A DNA stretch of 64,000 nucleotides from Flavobacterium orientale (GTDB lineage Bacteria > Bacteroidota > Bacteroidia > Flavobacteriales > Flavobacteriaceae), in contig NZ_BMFG01000008.1 of assembly GCF_014638005.1 (NCBI RefSeq), forward strand, positions 1-64,000, in the 5' to 3' direction. Under the pieces are notes generated by a model, which was not told the origin of the DNA, did not search any database, and was given only the letters and a program-made list of their open reading frames with translations. The first letter of the stretch is position 1. The number at the start of each line of letters is the position of its first letter. The position numbers and the translations under genes are program-made. Shown here piece after piece: positions 26,692 to 33,753 of the stretch.

Positions 26692-27742
26692 CTTTCTTGA
26701 TATTTTGAAATATTAAAACGTTTTGATGGTGCATATTTGGAACGAATGAAAAGGGGTAACCGTAAGGATAAATACTTTTGTGTCTTTGATATAATATTTT
26801 AATTCCTTTTAGAACAAAATTTCCTTTTTTTTCCAACTCATTCGCTAAATCCGCGTGAAAAGTGTAGTATTTATCTTTTTTCCTAAAATCACTTACAATT
26901 ACGCACATATACTTTCCAGACTTTAATGGTCTTGAACAGTCGTTGAAAAACTTTGCAAGTGTTGATAGAAATTTGTGATAATCTTCAATATTTGCCAAGT
27001 CCTCATTATTCTCACTATACTTATGGTCTAAATCATTATCAATTCTTTCTTTTCCTTTATGGTCAACAGTTTCCAAAATGTTCCAATATGGTGGGCTGGT
27101 GGCGATAAAATCTATTTCGTTTTTTTTAAACTTTTTAATTTCTCTCTGACTATTTCCATTTATTAAAGTTTGTTTGTTTTTTAAAGGGTAATCGTCAGGA
27201 ACTTCCAAGTCAATTCGTTGTAATCCTAAATCGTGATATTTAGGATTTAATTCAATACCGTAACCAAATCTGTTATTGAAAGCACAGGCCTTTACAGTTG
27301 AAGCAACTCCAGAAAATGGGTCAAGAACTTTGTCATTTTCTTTAGAAAAAAATTGAATAAGTTTTCCAACATCTTGAAAAGAAAAAGGTGCAGGATGCTG
27401 TTTTTCAATTTGTGCATCCTTATTGCCAGCACCTAAACCTTTTTGACTGAATACTGATATAGTTTCTGGTAACCATTCTTTAGCTGTTAAATCATTTAAG
27501 CTATTATTCAAAGCAAAAGCTGATTTCTCATTAGGAAAAAGAATTGCGTTAGCTTTTTCAACATCTCCTTTAGAATGAAATAATGCAACTTCATCCCACG
27601 CCTCAATAAATCTATTTGGGATTCTCAATTCTATTCTTTTTTCAAAAAACTCGTTGAGTTTGGATTTCGCAAATTTATTAAGTTCAGCATCTTTAACTGG
27701 AACAACTTCTTTTCTATCTTTTTTATATAGTTGATATTTCAT
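26684..27742 (-). CDS. Second DNA methyltransferase of the operon (SPPYW)
   Basis: 352 aa. The SAM-binding motif DPFSGVAST (Asp141 on) precedes catalytic motif Ser216-Pro-Pro-Tyr-Trp220, so the motif order differs from its neighbour. SPPYW is common in N4-cytosine enzymes but also in some adenine enzymes, so the base is uncertain. Two different methyltransferases with one endonuclease suggest an asymmetric recognition site with each strand modified by its own enzyme, or one orphan partner. Confidence 0.88.
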   Translation of the reverse strand: MKYQLYKKDRKEVVPVKDAELNKFAKSKLNEFFEKRIELRIPNRFIEAWDEVALFHSKGDVEKANAILFPNEKSAFALNNSLNDLTAKEWLPETISVFSQKGLGAGNKDAQIEKQHPAPFSFQDVGKLIQFFSKENDKVLDPFSGVASTVKACAFNNRFGYGIELNPKYHDLGLQRIDLEVPDDYPLKNKQTLINGNSQREIKKFKKNEIDFIATSPPYWNILETVDHKGKERIDNDLDHKYSENNEDLANIEDYHKFLSTLAKFFNDCSRPLKSGKYMCVIVSDFRKKDKYYTFHADLANELEKKGNFVLKGIKILYQRHKSIYPYGYPFSFVPNMHHQNVLIFQNIKKDD

Positions 27743-27745
27743 TTA

Positions 27746-28036
27746 TTATTTCTTCTCGTATTTCATTTGTTTTTCTGCAACTTTTAAGGCGTTCAGTCCT
27801 TCCTTTTCGTCTTTAACAATATCATAAACCTTTGAGCCAATCCATAAAGCTTCTAATTCAGAAAATGAGCAATTGAAAGTTTCACTAATTGTCTTTAAGT
27901 GTTCTCGTTTTAAAGGTTTCTGGTCACTTTCAACTTTACTTAAAAAACCATCTCCAATTTCAAGTATTGAAGCAAGTTGCCTTTGAAACATTCCATTTGA
28001 TTCTCTTAATTCCTTGATTTTCTGTCCAAGTGTCAT
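27746..28036 (-). CDS. Xre-family regulator of the R-M operon (C-protein-like)
   Basis: 96 aa, almost only an Xre helix-turn-helix: TLGQKIKELRESNGMFQRQL, ILEIGDGFLSKVESDQ and HLKTISETFNCSFSELEAL. First gene of the operon, 3 bp before the methyltransferase gene. Small HTH proteins here usually act as controller proteins that delay endonuclease expression until DNA is protected. Confidence 0.88.
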   Translation of the reverse strand: MTLGQKIKELRESNGMFQRQLASILEIGDGFLSKVESDQKPLKREHLKTISETFNCSFSELEALWIGSKVYDIVKDEKEGLNALKVAEKQMKYEKK

Positions 28037-28039
28037 TTT

Positions 28040-28562
28040 ACCAAATTTAGACTTGACTATTAATGGTCAAATGTAATAAATATTATTTGAAATTCAATTC
28101 GTGCGGTGGGAAATTTTAGCTCTTTTGGTTTTTTGAGCGATGGTATTCAGAGTTGGTAAGAATCGAAAGAGCTTAAATATGCGGCTGGTTTCAGCTTGCA
28201 AGTAACTACCAAATATCCCCAAATATAAAAAACTTTTTTAACACTTCCCAAAACAATACAAGAGTTTTCTTATCCTTTTACTAACAAATAATCCAAAAAG
28301 TAAAAAGTGTAAAATCATTATTATCAAATAATCCAAAATTCCACCCACCCCACCAAAACCAAAAAAAAATCATAAGAAAAACCCTTTAAAAATCGGGAAT
28401 TTTACCTGTAAAATTCGGGAGTAACCACCTTCCCCCCTTTTTTTTTATTTTCCCCCATTCATCGCAAAAAAAAGCCATTCAAAAACAAGTAATCCATTTA
28501 TTTACAACACCTTACCACTACCCCACCACCACCACAAAAACAACTGATATTCCGAAATCAAG
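28040..28562. other. A+T-rich gap with a 9-bp-arm dyad
   Basis: No gene is seen. The gap holds a dyad at 28397-28416 (GAATTTTAC, 2-nt loop, GTAAAATTC) and runs of C and T (28430-28460). The 28090-28215 part has the look of a decayed inverted-repeat spacer (GTGCGGTGGG to CGGCTGGTTTC). Confidence 0.55.
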
Positions 28563-28586
28563 GTGTTTGATTCCGGAATCAAACAC
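28563..28586. promoter_or_regulatory. Perfect 24-bp palindrome upstream of an HTH gene
   Basis: GTGTTTGATTCC followed without a loop by its exact reverse complement. Perfect symmetry with no spacer and no T-run is that of a dimeric protein-binding or resolution site rather than a terminator. It lies about 130 bp before the HTH gene at 28714. Confidence 0.7.
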
Positions 28587-28713
28587 ACAAGTTTTAGTTT
28601 TTATTGGTTTTTTATCCTAGTTTTGATTATGGCGTTACACCCGGTGCCTGGGTACCAAAAAGGAAGTAGCCCGTATCGGAAAGGAGTCTTTAAAAATGTA
28701 AAATGGTTTGGCG

Positions 28714-29004
28714 ATGAAATCAAAAAAAAAGAAAAACGATGCCGTGTCCTCAAAGCAATCGAAACTTCTTTCGAAAGCGGTGACGAGCAAAAAAACAGTC
28801 CTCAAGAAAAATCTAACCCTATGGTACGATAACGCGGATGCCAAAATGGCTTTGAACATTAGTGACAGCACCTTGTCTCGCTTAAGAAAAGCCGAAAAAA
28901 TTCCCTTCCTGAAAATAGGCGGTAAATACTACTACCCCCGTGACTACTTTGAAAAAAGTATGCTCCACCAAGTGCAAAACAAACACCTGATTACAAGAGC
29001 TTAA
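28714..29004 (+). CDS. Helix-turn-helix (excisionase/MerR-like) DNA-binding protein
   Basis: 96 aa from ATG 28714 (an in-frame TTG two codons earlier is less likely). Lys/Ser-rich first 40 residues, then a winged HTH: WYDNADAKMALNISDSTLSR, LRKAEKIPFLKIGGKYYYPR, the pattern of HTH_17/excisionase proteins found in Bacteroidota mobile elements. It lies between a perfect palindrome and an array of phased 10-bp repeats, both possible binding sites. No integrase or relaxase gene is present. Confidence 0.8.
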   Translation: MKSKKKKNDAVSSKQSKLLSKAVTSKKTVLKKNLTLWYDNADAKMALNISDSTLSRLRKAEKIPFLKIGGKYYYPRDYFEKSMLHQVQNKHLITRA

Positions 29005-29230
29005 TCCACCAAACCGACCACCTTCCCTACTATCGCACCGGGAAAAGTCCTTCCTTACGGGAAAGACTACCCCACAACCCTTATTGTGCAGCATCACCTC
29101 CTTTTCCACAACCCCACCCATTCACCCCATTTAGTGGGGCAATACCCCCATTTTTTCCGTTGTATAGCCCCTTACCTCTGGGTTTATTCGGGGTTTGTTC
29201 GCAAAAACCCCATTTTTGGCAACTTTTCTC

Positions 29231-29259
29231 GAACAAACCCCGAACAAATCCCGAACAAA
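29231..29259. repeat. Three GAACAAA copies at 11-bp spacing
   Basis: GAACAAA occurs at 29231, 29242 and 29253, each followed by a C-rich spacer. It lies 25 bp before the longer 10-bp array. Confidence 0.8.
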
Positions 29260-29283
29260 ACCACCCTTTTTGGCAAAAAAGTC

Positions 29284-29406
29284 GTCAAATCCGGTCAAAT
29301 CCGGTCAAAACCCGTCAAAACCCGTCAAACTCAGTCAAATCTCGTCAAAGTCAGTCAAAACCTGTCAAACGCAGTCAAAAGCCGTCAAAGCCCGTCACGA
29401 CAGGTC
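29284..29406. repeat. Strictly phased 10-bp repeat array (GTCAAANNNN)
   Basis: GTCAAA starts at 29284, 29294, 29304, 29314, 29324, 29334, 29344, 29354, 29364, 29374 and 29384, followed by degenerate GTC copies at 29394 and 29404. The hexamer is invariant while the four spacer bases vary, so drift has been tolerated only in the spacer. One copy per helical turn puts all sites on one DNA face. The repeat cannot be a codon repeat (10 is not a multiple of 3). Confidence 0.95.
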
Positions 29407-29510
29407 GCTTTTGTAAAACCTATGCTTTTGCTGGTTACTTTTGACCCGTTGCATGAGTGTGTACAGCGAAGCAACAAAAGTAAAATGTTCAACCCCTAAA
29501 TTTACTCAAA

Positions 29511-30152
29511 ATGGGAACTTACAACAAAGGCATATTAGGTGCCTTCTATGGAAAAGTAGGCACCGTGGTCGGTGCTACTTGGCGAGGAAAAGACGTGATG
29601 CGTAGTTTGCCTCGCAGATCAAACAGAGCTGCAACGATATTGCAGCGTATGCAACGGGATCGATTTACCCTGGTAGCCAATTTCATGTTGCCGCTTGCAA
29701 CGATTTACGCAAAGTATTTCGGCACCAAGGGTACGCTAAAGACCCCAAAGAACCAAGCCATGTCCTACCTGATCAAGGAGGCGGTACTGGATGACGGTAC
29801 GGAGGCCTACTGGGAATTCAACAAGATTCTGGTTACCCGTGGTGATTTATTGGGCCTAAGCACGCTTTCCGGCGTGGCAGGCACCAACCACGACGTCGAC
29901 GTGACTTGGCAGAACAACAGTGGCCAAGGCAACGCCCTCGACAGCGATTTGGTTTTAGCCGTAGCCTATGAGAAAACGTCCAATCTAACGTGGTATGCCG
30001 AGGGCATCGCCACCCGCGACACCGAAGCCGTAACCCTTCCACTACCCGCCTACTGGAGTGGTTTGGAAGTACACGTGTGGATGGCCGTCGTTGCCGACGA
30101 CGATTCGAAGTACGCCACAAGTCAGTACCTGGGTGCCATCACCCTGACCTAA
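29511..30152 (+). CDS. DUF6266-family protein
   Basis: 213 aa, starting MGTYNKGILGAFYGKVGTVV and GATWRGKDVMRSLPRRS, the family signature. The second half is beta-rich (DVDVTWQNNSGQGNALDSD, HVWMAVVADDDSKYATSQYL) like an immunoglobulin-type fold. No signal peptide. Members are common, often in many copies, in Flavobacteria and Sphingobacteria, with unknown function. Base composition is clearly richer in G+C than the flanking genes, so it has a different history. Starts about 105 bp after the 10-bp array. Confidence 0.85.
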   Translation: MGTYNKGILGAFYGKVGTVVGATWRGKDVMRSLPRRSNRAATILQRMQRDRFTLVANFMLPLATIYAKYFGTKGTLKTPKNQAMSYLIKEAVLDDGTEAYWEFNKILVTRGDLLGLSTLSGVAGTNHDVDVTWQNNSGQGNALDSDLVLAVAYEKTSNLTWYAEGIATRDTEAVTLPLPAYWSGLEVHVWMAVVADDDSKYATSQYLGAITLT

Positions 30153-30261
30153 GCAGCCGCAAAACAGCCGCTTCAACTAGCCCCGAGCTACGTAAACTCC
30201 CCTGCCTGCTATGGTGGGGGTTTTTATTTTTGTTATTTGAACCGGTCTATTATCCGGCGGA

Positions 30262-30415
30262 CTACTATCCTGACACAAGCACATCCGCCGAGGCGGAAGG
30301 GTACTCCTACGCAGTAGGCAGTTACTTCGCTAGTTTGTCATCCCGCGGGATGTCGAAGACGAAATAGGGACCTCCTACGTAGTAGGCAGTAATCCCATAA
30401 TCCAAGTCACCTCCC
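30262..30415. repeat. Mosaic intergenic repeat (GTCATCCCG family)
   Basis: Contains TCCGCCGAGGCGGA, a perfect dyad CATCCCGCGGGATG, the block CGAAGACGAAATAGGGACC, the hairpin CCTACgtaGTAGG and the tail CCCATAATCCAAGTCAC. This set of modules recurs, in varying order, at 36.7, 38.9, 41.1, 43.4, 47.7-48.2 and 55.9-56.3 kb and inside the duplication at 14.5-14.9 kb. Confidence 0.9.
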
Positions 30416-30430
30416 AGTTTGCTCAATATA

Positions 30431-30575
30431 CGAAGTGTGCACGCTGCTCTTCGAATTCCCATAGCCATCGAAACCGACTTCGCAGCAAATAAACAATTCC
30501 AATTTTTAGTATAGTAAAATGGTGATGTTATATGTATAGGTTTTAAAAAAGTTGTATATATTTGATGATATCTAG
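30431..30575. repeat. Direct repeat A, flanking the archaemetzincin-like gene
   Basis: About 145 bp, from CGAAGTGTGCACGCTGCTCT to the promoter TATATTTGATGATATCTAGTA. The same sequence returns with few changes at 31697-31837, so the gene between lies in a direct-repeat pair. Confidence 0.85.
30557..30564 (+). promoter_or_regulatory. TATATTTG -7 box before the archaemetzincin-like gene
   Basis: Matches the Bacteroidota TAnnTTTG box and is preceded by AAAAAAGTTG. It lies 47 bp before the ATG at 30612. Confidence 0.7.
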
Positions 30576-30611
30576 TAATTAGTGGCAAGCTTAACAAAAC
30601 GACACAGAAAT

Positions 30612-31547
30612 ATGAAACAGACATTTTTAATAGCATTAACGACAGTTCTAATTTGGAGCTGTAATTCGGATAAATCGAAAACGACAAATCCGAACAATAA
30701 TGATAAACTAACAGTTGACACAACTGAATATTCTTTAAAATCAATTGACGACCTTCACGAAAGGTTAACATTGAAAGACTATGATAAGAGTTTAACTGAA
30801 TTTATTAACTCAAGTCCTAATATGGTTGACTCTACTCGGAAAGTAGTTTACCTTCTTCCTTTTGGAAATATGAAACCTGAAGTTGAAAAGTTAATCCAAG
30901 AAGAAGTTGAATATTTAAAAGTGTTTCTTCAGTTAGAAGTTAGAGTTTTAGACAGAATACCTTACGACAGTATTAAAAAAATGACTTCGATTCAAACACG
31001 AATGGTTTCAAGTTCTGACTTTGACTATTACTCAAAAATGAAAGGTGGAACACCGACATTGACAGAACAAATTCAAGCGACTTCATTTATTGACGCAGTT
31101 TTAAAAAACAACAAGCCAAAGGACGCAATTGCTGTTTTAGGAATTACAGAACACGACATTTACAATCCAAAATACAATTTTCTTTTCGGTATTTCAGAAC
31201 TTAAAGATGGTGTAGGTTTAGTTTCTACATTTAGACTTATTGACTATGGAAAAGAGACTAAAAACAACATACGAAAAGTAGTTTCTAAACAAATTGTAAA
31301 TATGTTCTCAATTCCAAATGTGAAAGACTTTAAATGCCTTTTGAATTTCCACAATAGCATAGACGAATTATACAAAGGACAATTTGACTTATCGCCAAGA
31401 GCACTAGAAAAATTAAAGTATGCAATCGGTTTTGACTATTCAAAACGCTTTGACGACTTGGCAAAATTTTGGACAAAAGAAAACGACAAAACAGAAGCGA
31501 AATATTATGAAGAATGTTCACTAAGGACAAAGAAAGCCAGCCACTAA
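30612..31547 (+). CDS. Archaemetzincin-like lipoprotein lacking the zinc site
   Basis: About 311 aa from ATG 30612; codons upstream belong to the leader. Lipobox in VLIWSCNS. The body follows archaemetzincin: VVYLLPFGNMKPEVEKLIQE, VRVLDRIPYDS, then IAVLGITEHDIYNP, NFLFGISELKDGVGLVSTFR and a C-terminal KCLLNFHNSIDELYKG. Where family members have the zinc-binding HExxHxxGxxH segment, this chain reads SKQIVNMFSIPN (Ser225 on), with no metal ligands. It is therefore probably a pseudo-peptidase attached to a membrane. Own promoter; placed between two direct repeats. Confidence 0.75.
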   Translation: MKQTFLIALTTVLIWSCNSDKSKTTNPNNNDKLTVDTTEYSLKSIDDLHERLTLKDYDKSLTEFINSSPNMVDSTRKVVYLLPFGNMKPEVEKLIQEEVEYLKVFLQLEVRVLDRIPYDSIKKMTSIQTRMVSSSDFDYYSKMKGGTPTLTEQIQATSFIDAVLKNNKPKDAIAVLGITEHDIYNPKYNFLFGISELKDGVGLVSTFRLIDYGKETKNNIRKVVSKQIVNMFSIPNVKDFKCLLNFHNSIDELYKGQFDLSPRALEKLKYAIGFDYSKRFDDLAKFWTKENDKTEAKYYEECSLRTKKASH

Positions 31548-31660
31548 TCGAGTAGACTGCCCTGTCAGAAACTGACAGGGAGAGCCTCTCACACCACCGA
31601 GTCCCGATAGCTATCGGGAGGTCACGTACTCGGCGGTTCGCAAAGAGATGGGTTGAGTTG
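31548..31660 (-). ncRNA. Remnant of a group II intron, domains V-VI
   Basis: Read on the minus strand: GAACCGCCGAGTACGTGACC, a hairpin insert, ACTCGGTGGTGTGAGAGG (a domain V type helix), then CTCTCCCTGTCAG-TTT-CTGACAGGG (domain VI type hairpin) and CTACTCGAT at 31548, which would be the intron 3' end. No reverse-transcriptase ORF or 5' intron end is present, so it is a leftover. The domain V terminal loop contains the palindrome TCCCGATAGCTATCGGGA (31602-31619), an insertion that would extend the helix. Confidence 0.7.
31602..31619. repeat. Short palindrome TCCCGATAGCTATCGGGA
   Basis: Perfect 18-bp palindrome in the loop of the intron remnant. Near-identical copies are found at 62531-62548 and 62645-62662. 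Confidence 0.85.
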
Positions 31661-31696
31661 AATGTAGCATTCTGTTAAGGATTCGTACCCTCTCTC

Positions 31697-31837
31697 CGAA
31701 GTGTGCACGTTGCTCTGCGTTTTCCAATAGCCATCAGAATTGACTTCACAGCAAATAAACAATTCCAATTTTTAGTATAGTAAAATGGTTATGTTATTTA
31801 CAGAGGTTTTAAAAAAGTTGTATATATTTGATGATAT
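31697..31837. repeat. Direct repeat B, partner of 30431-30575
   Basis: From CGAAGTGTGCACGTTGCTCT to TATATTTGATGATATCTAGTA. It supplies the next gene with the same promoter region as copy A gives the previous one. Confidence 0.85.
31823..31830 (+). promoter_or_regulatory. TATATTTG -7 box before the 116-aa lipoprotein gene
   Basis: Preceded by AAAAAAGTTGTA, 37 bp upstream of the start at 31860/31861; identical to the box in direct repeat A. Confidence 0.7.
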
Positions 31838-31859
31838 CTAGTAGTTGTAATGCATTTGA

Positions 31860-32210
31860 ATGAAAAACTTTGCCAACATATTAATTTCTATTCTAATCCT
31901 TACTTCCTGTAGTCAAAAAGAGCAGAAAGAAACAGTACTTTTAGCTGCCAGAGAAGCACCACTGGGTTGGGTTTATTTAAGAGTTTATAAAGACAAAACT
32001 TTTGAATTTGAGTCTCGAGGTTTAGAAAGAAGAGGTGATATTTATTCCGGAATTGTGGAATTGAAAAATGACACGCTATACTTTCAATATTCGGATTCAA
32101 TTCCAAAAGCAGGTAATAAGGCAACATTAACAAAGAGATTTGTTTCATATTTTAATGGAGAATATCCTGAAAGATTAGAAATTAAAAAGAGTGAACTAAA
32201 ATCTGACTGA
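31860..32210 (+). CDS. Small hypothetical lipoprotein
   Basis: 116 aa starting at ATG 31860. Lipobox LILTSCSQ, then a short beta-rich domain (GWVYLRVYKDKTFEFESRGL, YSGIVELKNDTLYFQYSDS). This pattern is common in small Bacteroidota lipoproteins of unknown role. The next gene starts 1 bp after the stop. Confidence 0.75.
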   Translation: MKNFANILISILILTSCSQKEQKETVLLAAREAPLGWVYLRVYKDKTFEFESRGLERRGDIYSGIVELKNDTLYFQYSDSIPKAGNKATLTKRFVSYFNGEYPERLEIKKSELKSD

Positions 32211-32211
32211 T

Positions 32212-32505
32212 ATGGAAACCAAATATTGTTGGAGATGTAAAATGGAGGTTCCAATGTTGGACAAAGAAGAATTCGCAATCGCTTCTGAATTATATTCAAA
32301 AGGATTTAAGAGAGCGAAAGCCGATAGACAAGATAGATTTATAGAATTGTTGGATTACTATAATAATTTGACTGAATTTGGAGAAACTGAACCAAACGCA
32401 ATAATGCACCACTCGATTGAACAAATCGGTCCAGATTGCGAAAAATGTGGAAAACCATATAGAACTCGCTTCTTCCGGATTTTCTTCGGAAAAATCTGCT
32501 GCTGA
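32212..32505 (+). CDS. Small zinc-ribbon-like protein, C-terminus probably altered
   Basis: 97 aa. CWRCKMEVPMLDKEEF at the start and CEKCGKPYRTRF near the end give two Cys pairs that could bind zinc; between them a helix-rich part (ELYSKGFKRAKADR). The last 10 residues are coded by a hairpin of the following repeat element (CTTCCGGATTTTCTTCGGAA), so the original C-terminus may be lost. Probably translated together with the preceding lipoprotein gene. Confidence 0.6.
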   Translation: METKYCWRCKMEVPMLDKEEFAIASELYSKGFKRAKADRQDRFIELLDYYNNLTEFGETEPNAIMHHSIEQIGPDCEKCGKPYRTRFFRIFFGKICC

Positions 32506-32606
32506 ATGGCATGTTTTGTTATATTTGTAATAGGCTTGGTGTAGGCTCAACGCCACTGAGAGAAAGCCACAGAACGTTCTACGCATTTTAAAACAAACAT
32601 TGTAAC
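32505..32606. repeat. Inverted-repeat spacer of the same type as 22840-23056
   Basis: GCATGTTTTGTTATATTTGT, AATAGGCTTGGTGTAGGC and GAAAGCCACAGAACGTTC match the spacer before the PIN-like gene in order and sequence. The TATATTTG box at 32520-32527 is a likely promoter for the following gene. Confidence 0.65.
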
Positions 32607-32609
32607 TAA

Positions 32610-33605
32610 ATGAAAAACATACTTCTGACTTTATTAATTTCTATCCTAATTTCATCTTGCGGAAAAAACCGAAATGAAAAAGTAGTAGCAATTAATGGAA
32701 CACAAAGTTCAAATGAAAGTTCAGAATTTAAAATAATTAAAGACACTTTTGACTTTTCAATAAACGGAGACTTAAGAAAAGTAACTTATTTTAATGATAA
32801 GTATTACTGTATGTTTGAAACAAATCGAGAAAACACATCAAAGTCTTTTAAGAAAATGGTTGTACTTGACAAAAACGGAACTTTTGTTGAGGATGTATTT
32901 GTTACTGGAGGAATACAGAATATGATTTACTATAATATCAGAATAGAAAATGATAGTCTATTTCTACAAAGAGCACAATTTGATGAAGAAAATTTTGTTT
33001 TGGGTAAATATGTTGCGGATTTTCAACCAACCGAAACAAGAGCGTTTAAAACGTACGAAGATGAACAATTTAATGTCTATGCAACTTGTCGAGGAGAATG
33101 GGGAGGAACTGTTTTTTTTCAAGACAAAAAGACAAACGAATTATTTGAAGGTTCTTCCACTTGCCCAATCGTTGTAAACAAAATCGGAAGTGAATATTTT
33201 GTTACGAATTATATGGGACATATGATTGGATTTGCAAGTGTCAATAAAATTTCTGATCCAAGAAAGCTTGAAAAATCGAAATGGGATTTTAAACAACGTT
33301 TTGGAAGTGAAAACCAAAAAGGAATTGAAAAAGTGCTAGATACAATGGGTTTTTACATTCCGACTTCTTTTGTTTCTAAAAGGAAATTAGTGCATATTTA
33401 CAATGATGATGACGGAACTTACATTGCCGAAATTGAAAATGGAAAAATGAAACCAATCTATACTTTTGATTTTAAATTTTATCCTCAATTCAATCAACAA
33501 TTAGAAAACGGAAAACAAGTACTTACTTTTGAGGTTGCAGAAAGCGAAAAGGATGGAGTTTTACTAATTGATGGAAATAAACTAAATTTTAAATTCTTAC
33601 GCTGA
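32610..33605 (+). CDS. Hypothetical lipoprotein (beta-propeller-like)
   Basis: 331 aa with lipobox ILISSCGK. The body consists of repeated beta hairpins with aromatic ends (TYFNDKYYCMFETN, MIYYNIRIENDSLFLQ, VFFQDKKTNELFEGSS), similar to the 6-bladed propeller seen in many Bacteroidota lipoproteins, though no family is recognised. It is flanked by inverted-repeat spacers on both sides, so it looks like a single-gene cassette. Confidence 0.78.
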   Translation: MKNILLTLLISILISSCGKNRNEKVVAINGTQSSNESSEFKIIKDTFDFSINGDLRKVTYFNDKYYCMFETNRENTSKSFKKMVVLDKNGTFVEDVFVTGGIQNMIYYNIRIENDSLFLQRAQFDEENFVLGKYVADFQPTETRAFKTYEDEQFNVYATCRGEWGGTVFFQDKKTNELFEGSSTCPIVVNKIGSEYFVTNYMGHMIGFASVNKISDPRKLEKSKWDFKQRFGSENQKGIEKVLDTMGFYIPTSFVSKRKLVHIYNDDDGTYIAEIENGKMKPIYTFDFKFYPQFNQQLENGKQVLTFEVAESEKDGVLLIDGNKLNFKFLR

Positions 33606-33612
33606 AATAAAA

Positions 33613-33745
33613 ACGGTGTAGAACACCGTGTATAATTAATGGCTAGTTCTCGCCTACTTACGAAAATCCTCGCGGATTTTCTATTGGGTTTTTATTTGCT
33701 AAATTAGGTGCTTAAACACGCCACTAATCATACACGAACACGTTG
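33613..33745. repeat. Long imperfect dyad with internal hairpin, cassette-boundary type
   Basis: Outer arms GTGTATAATTAATGGC (33628-33643) and GCCACTAATCATACAC (33720-33735) pair at 13 of 16 positions. The centre holds the hairpin AAAATCC-TCGC-GGATTTT (33663-33680), and the element begins with GGTGTAGAACACC and ends CACGTTGTGCAAC. The layout recalls integron attC sites but the strict GTTRRRY core is not found. Confidence 0.65.
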
Positions 33746-33753
33746 TGCAACAT

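Noticed and set aside
28563..28832. 89-codon ORF starting in the perfect palindrome
   Set aside because: Overlaps the HTH gene in another frame and has no protein-like pattern; the HTH frame is convincing.
29284..29406. CRISPR-like short repeats
   Set aside because: Repeat of 6 bp with 4-bp spacers is far below CRISPR size.
29086..29499. Overlapping ORFs of 73-137 codons in all three forward frames
   Set aside because: They are open only because the 10-bp GTCAAA array has no stop in any frame; the 10-bp period contradicts a protein repeat.
31548..31660. Terminator hairpins CCCTGTCAG-AAA-CTGACAGGG
   Set aside because: The stem fits a domain VI helix next to a domain V type stem on the minus strand and lacks a T-run, so it was assigned to an intron remnant.
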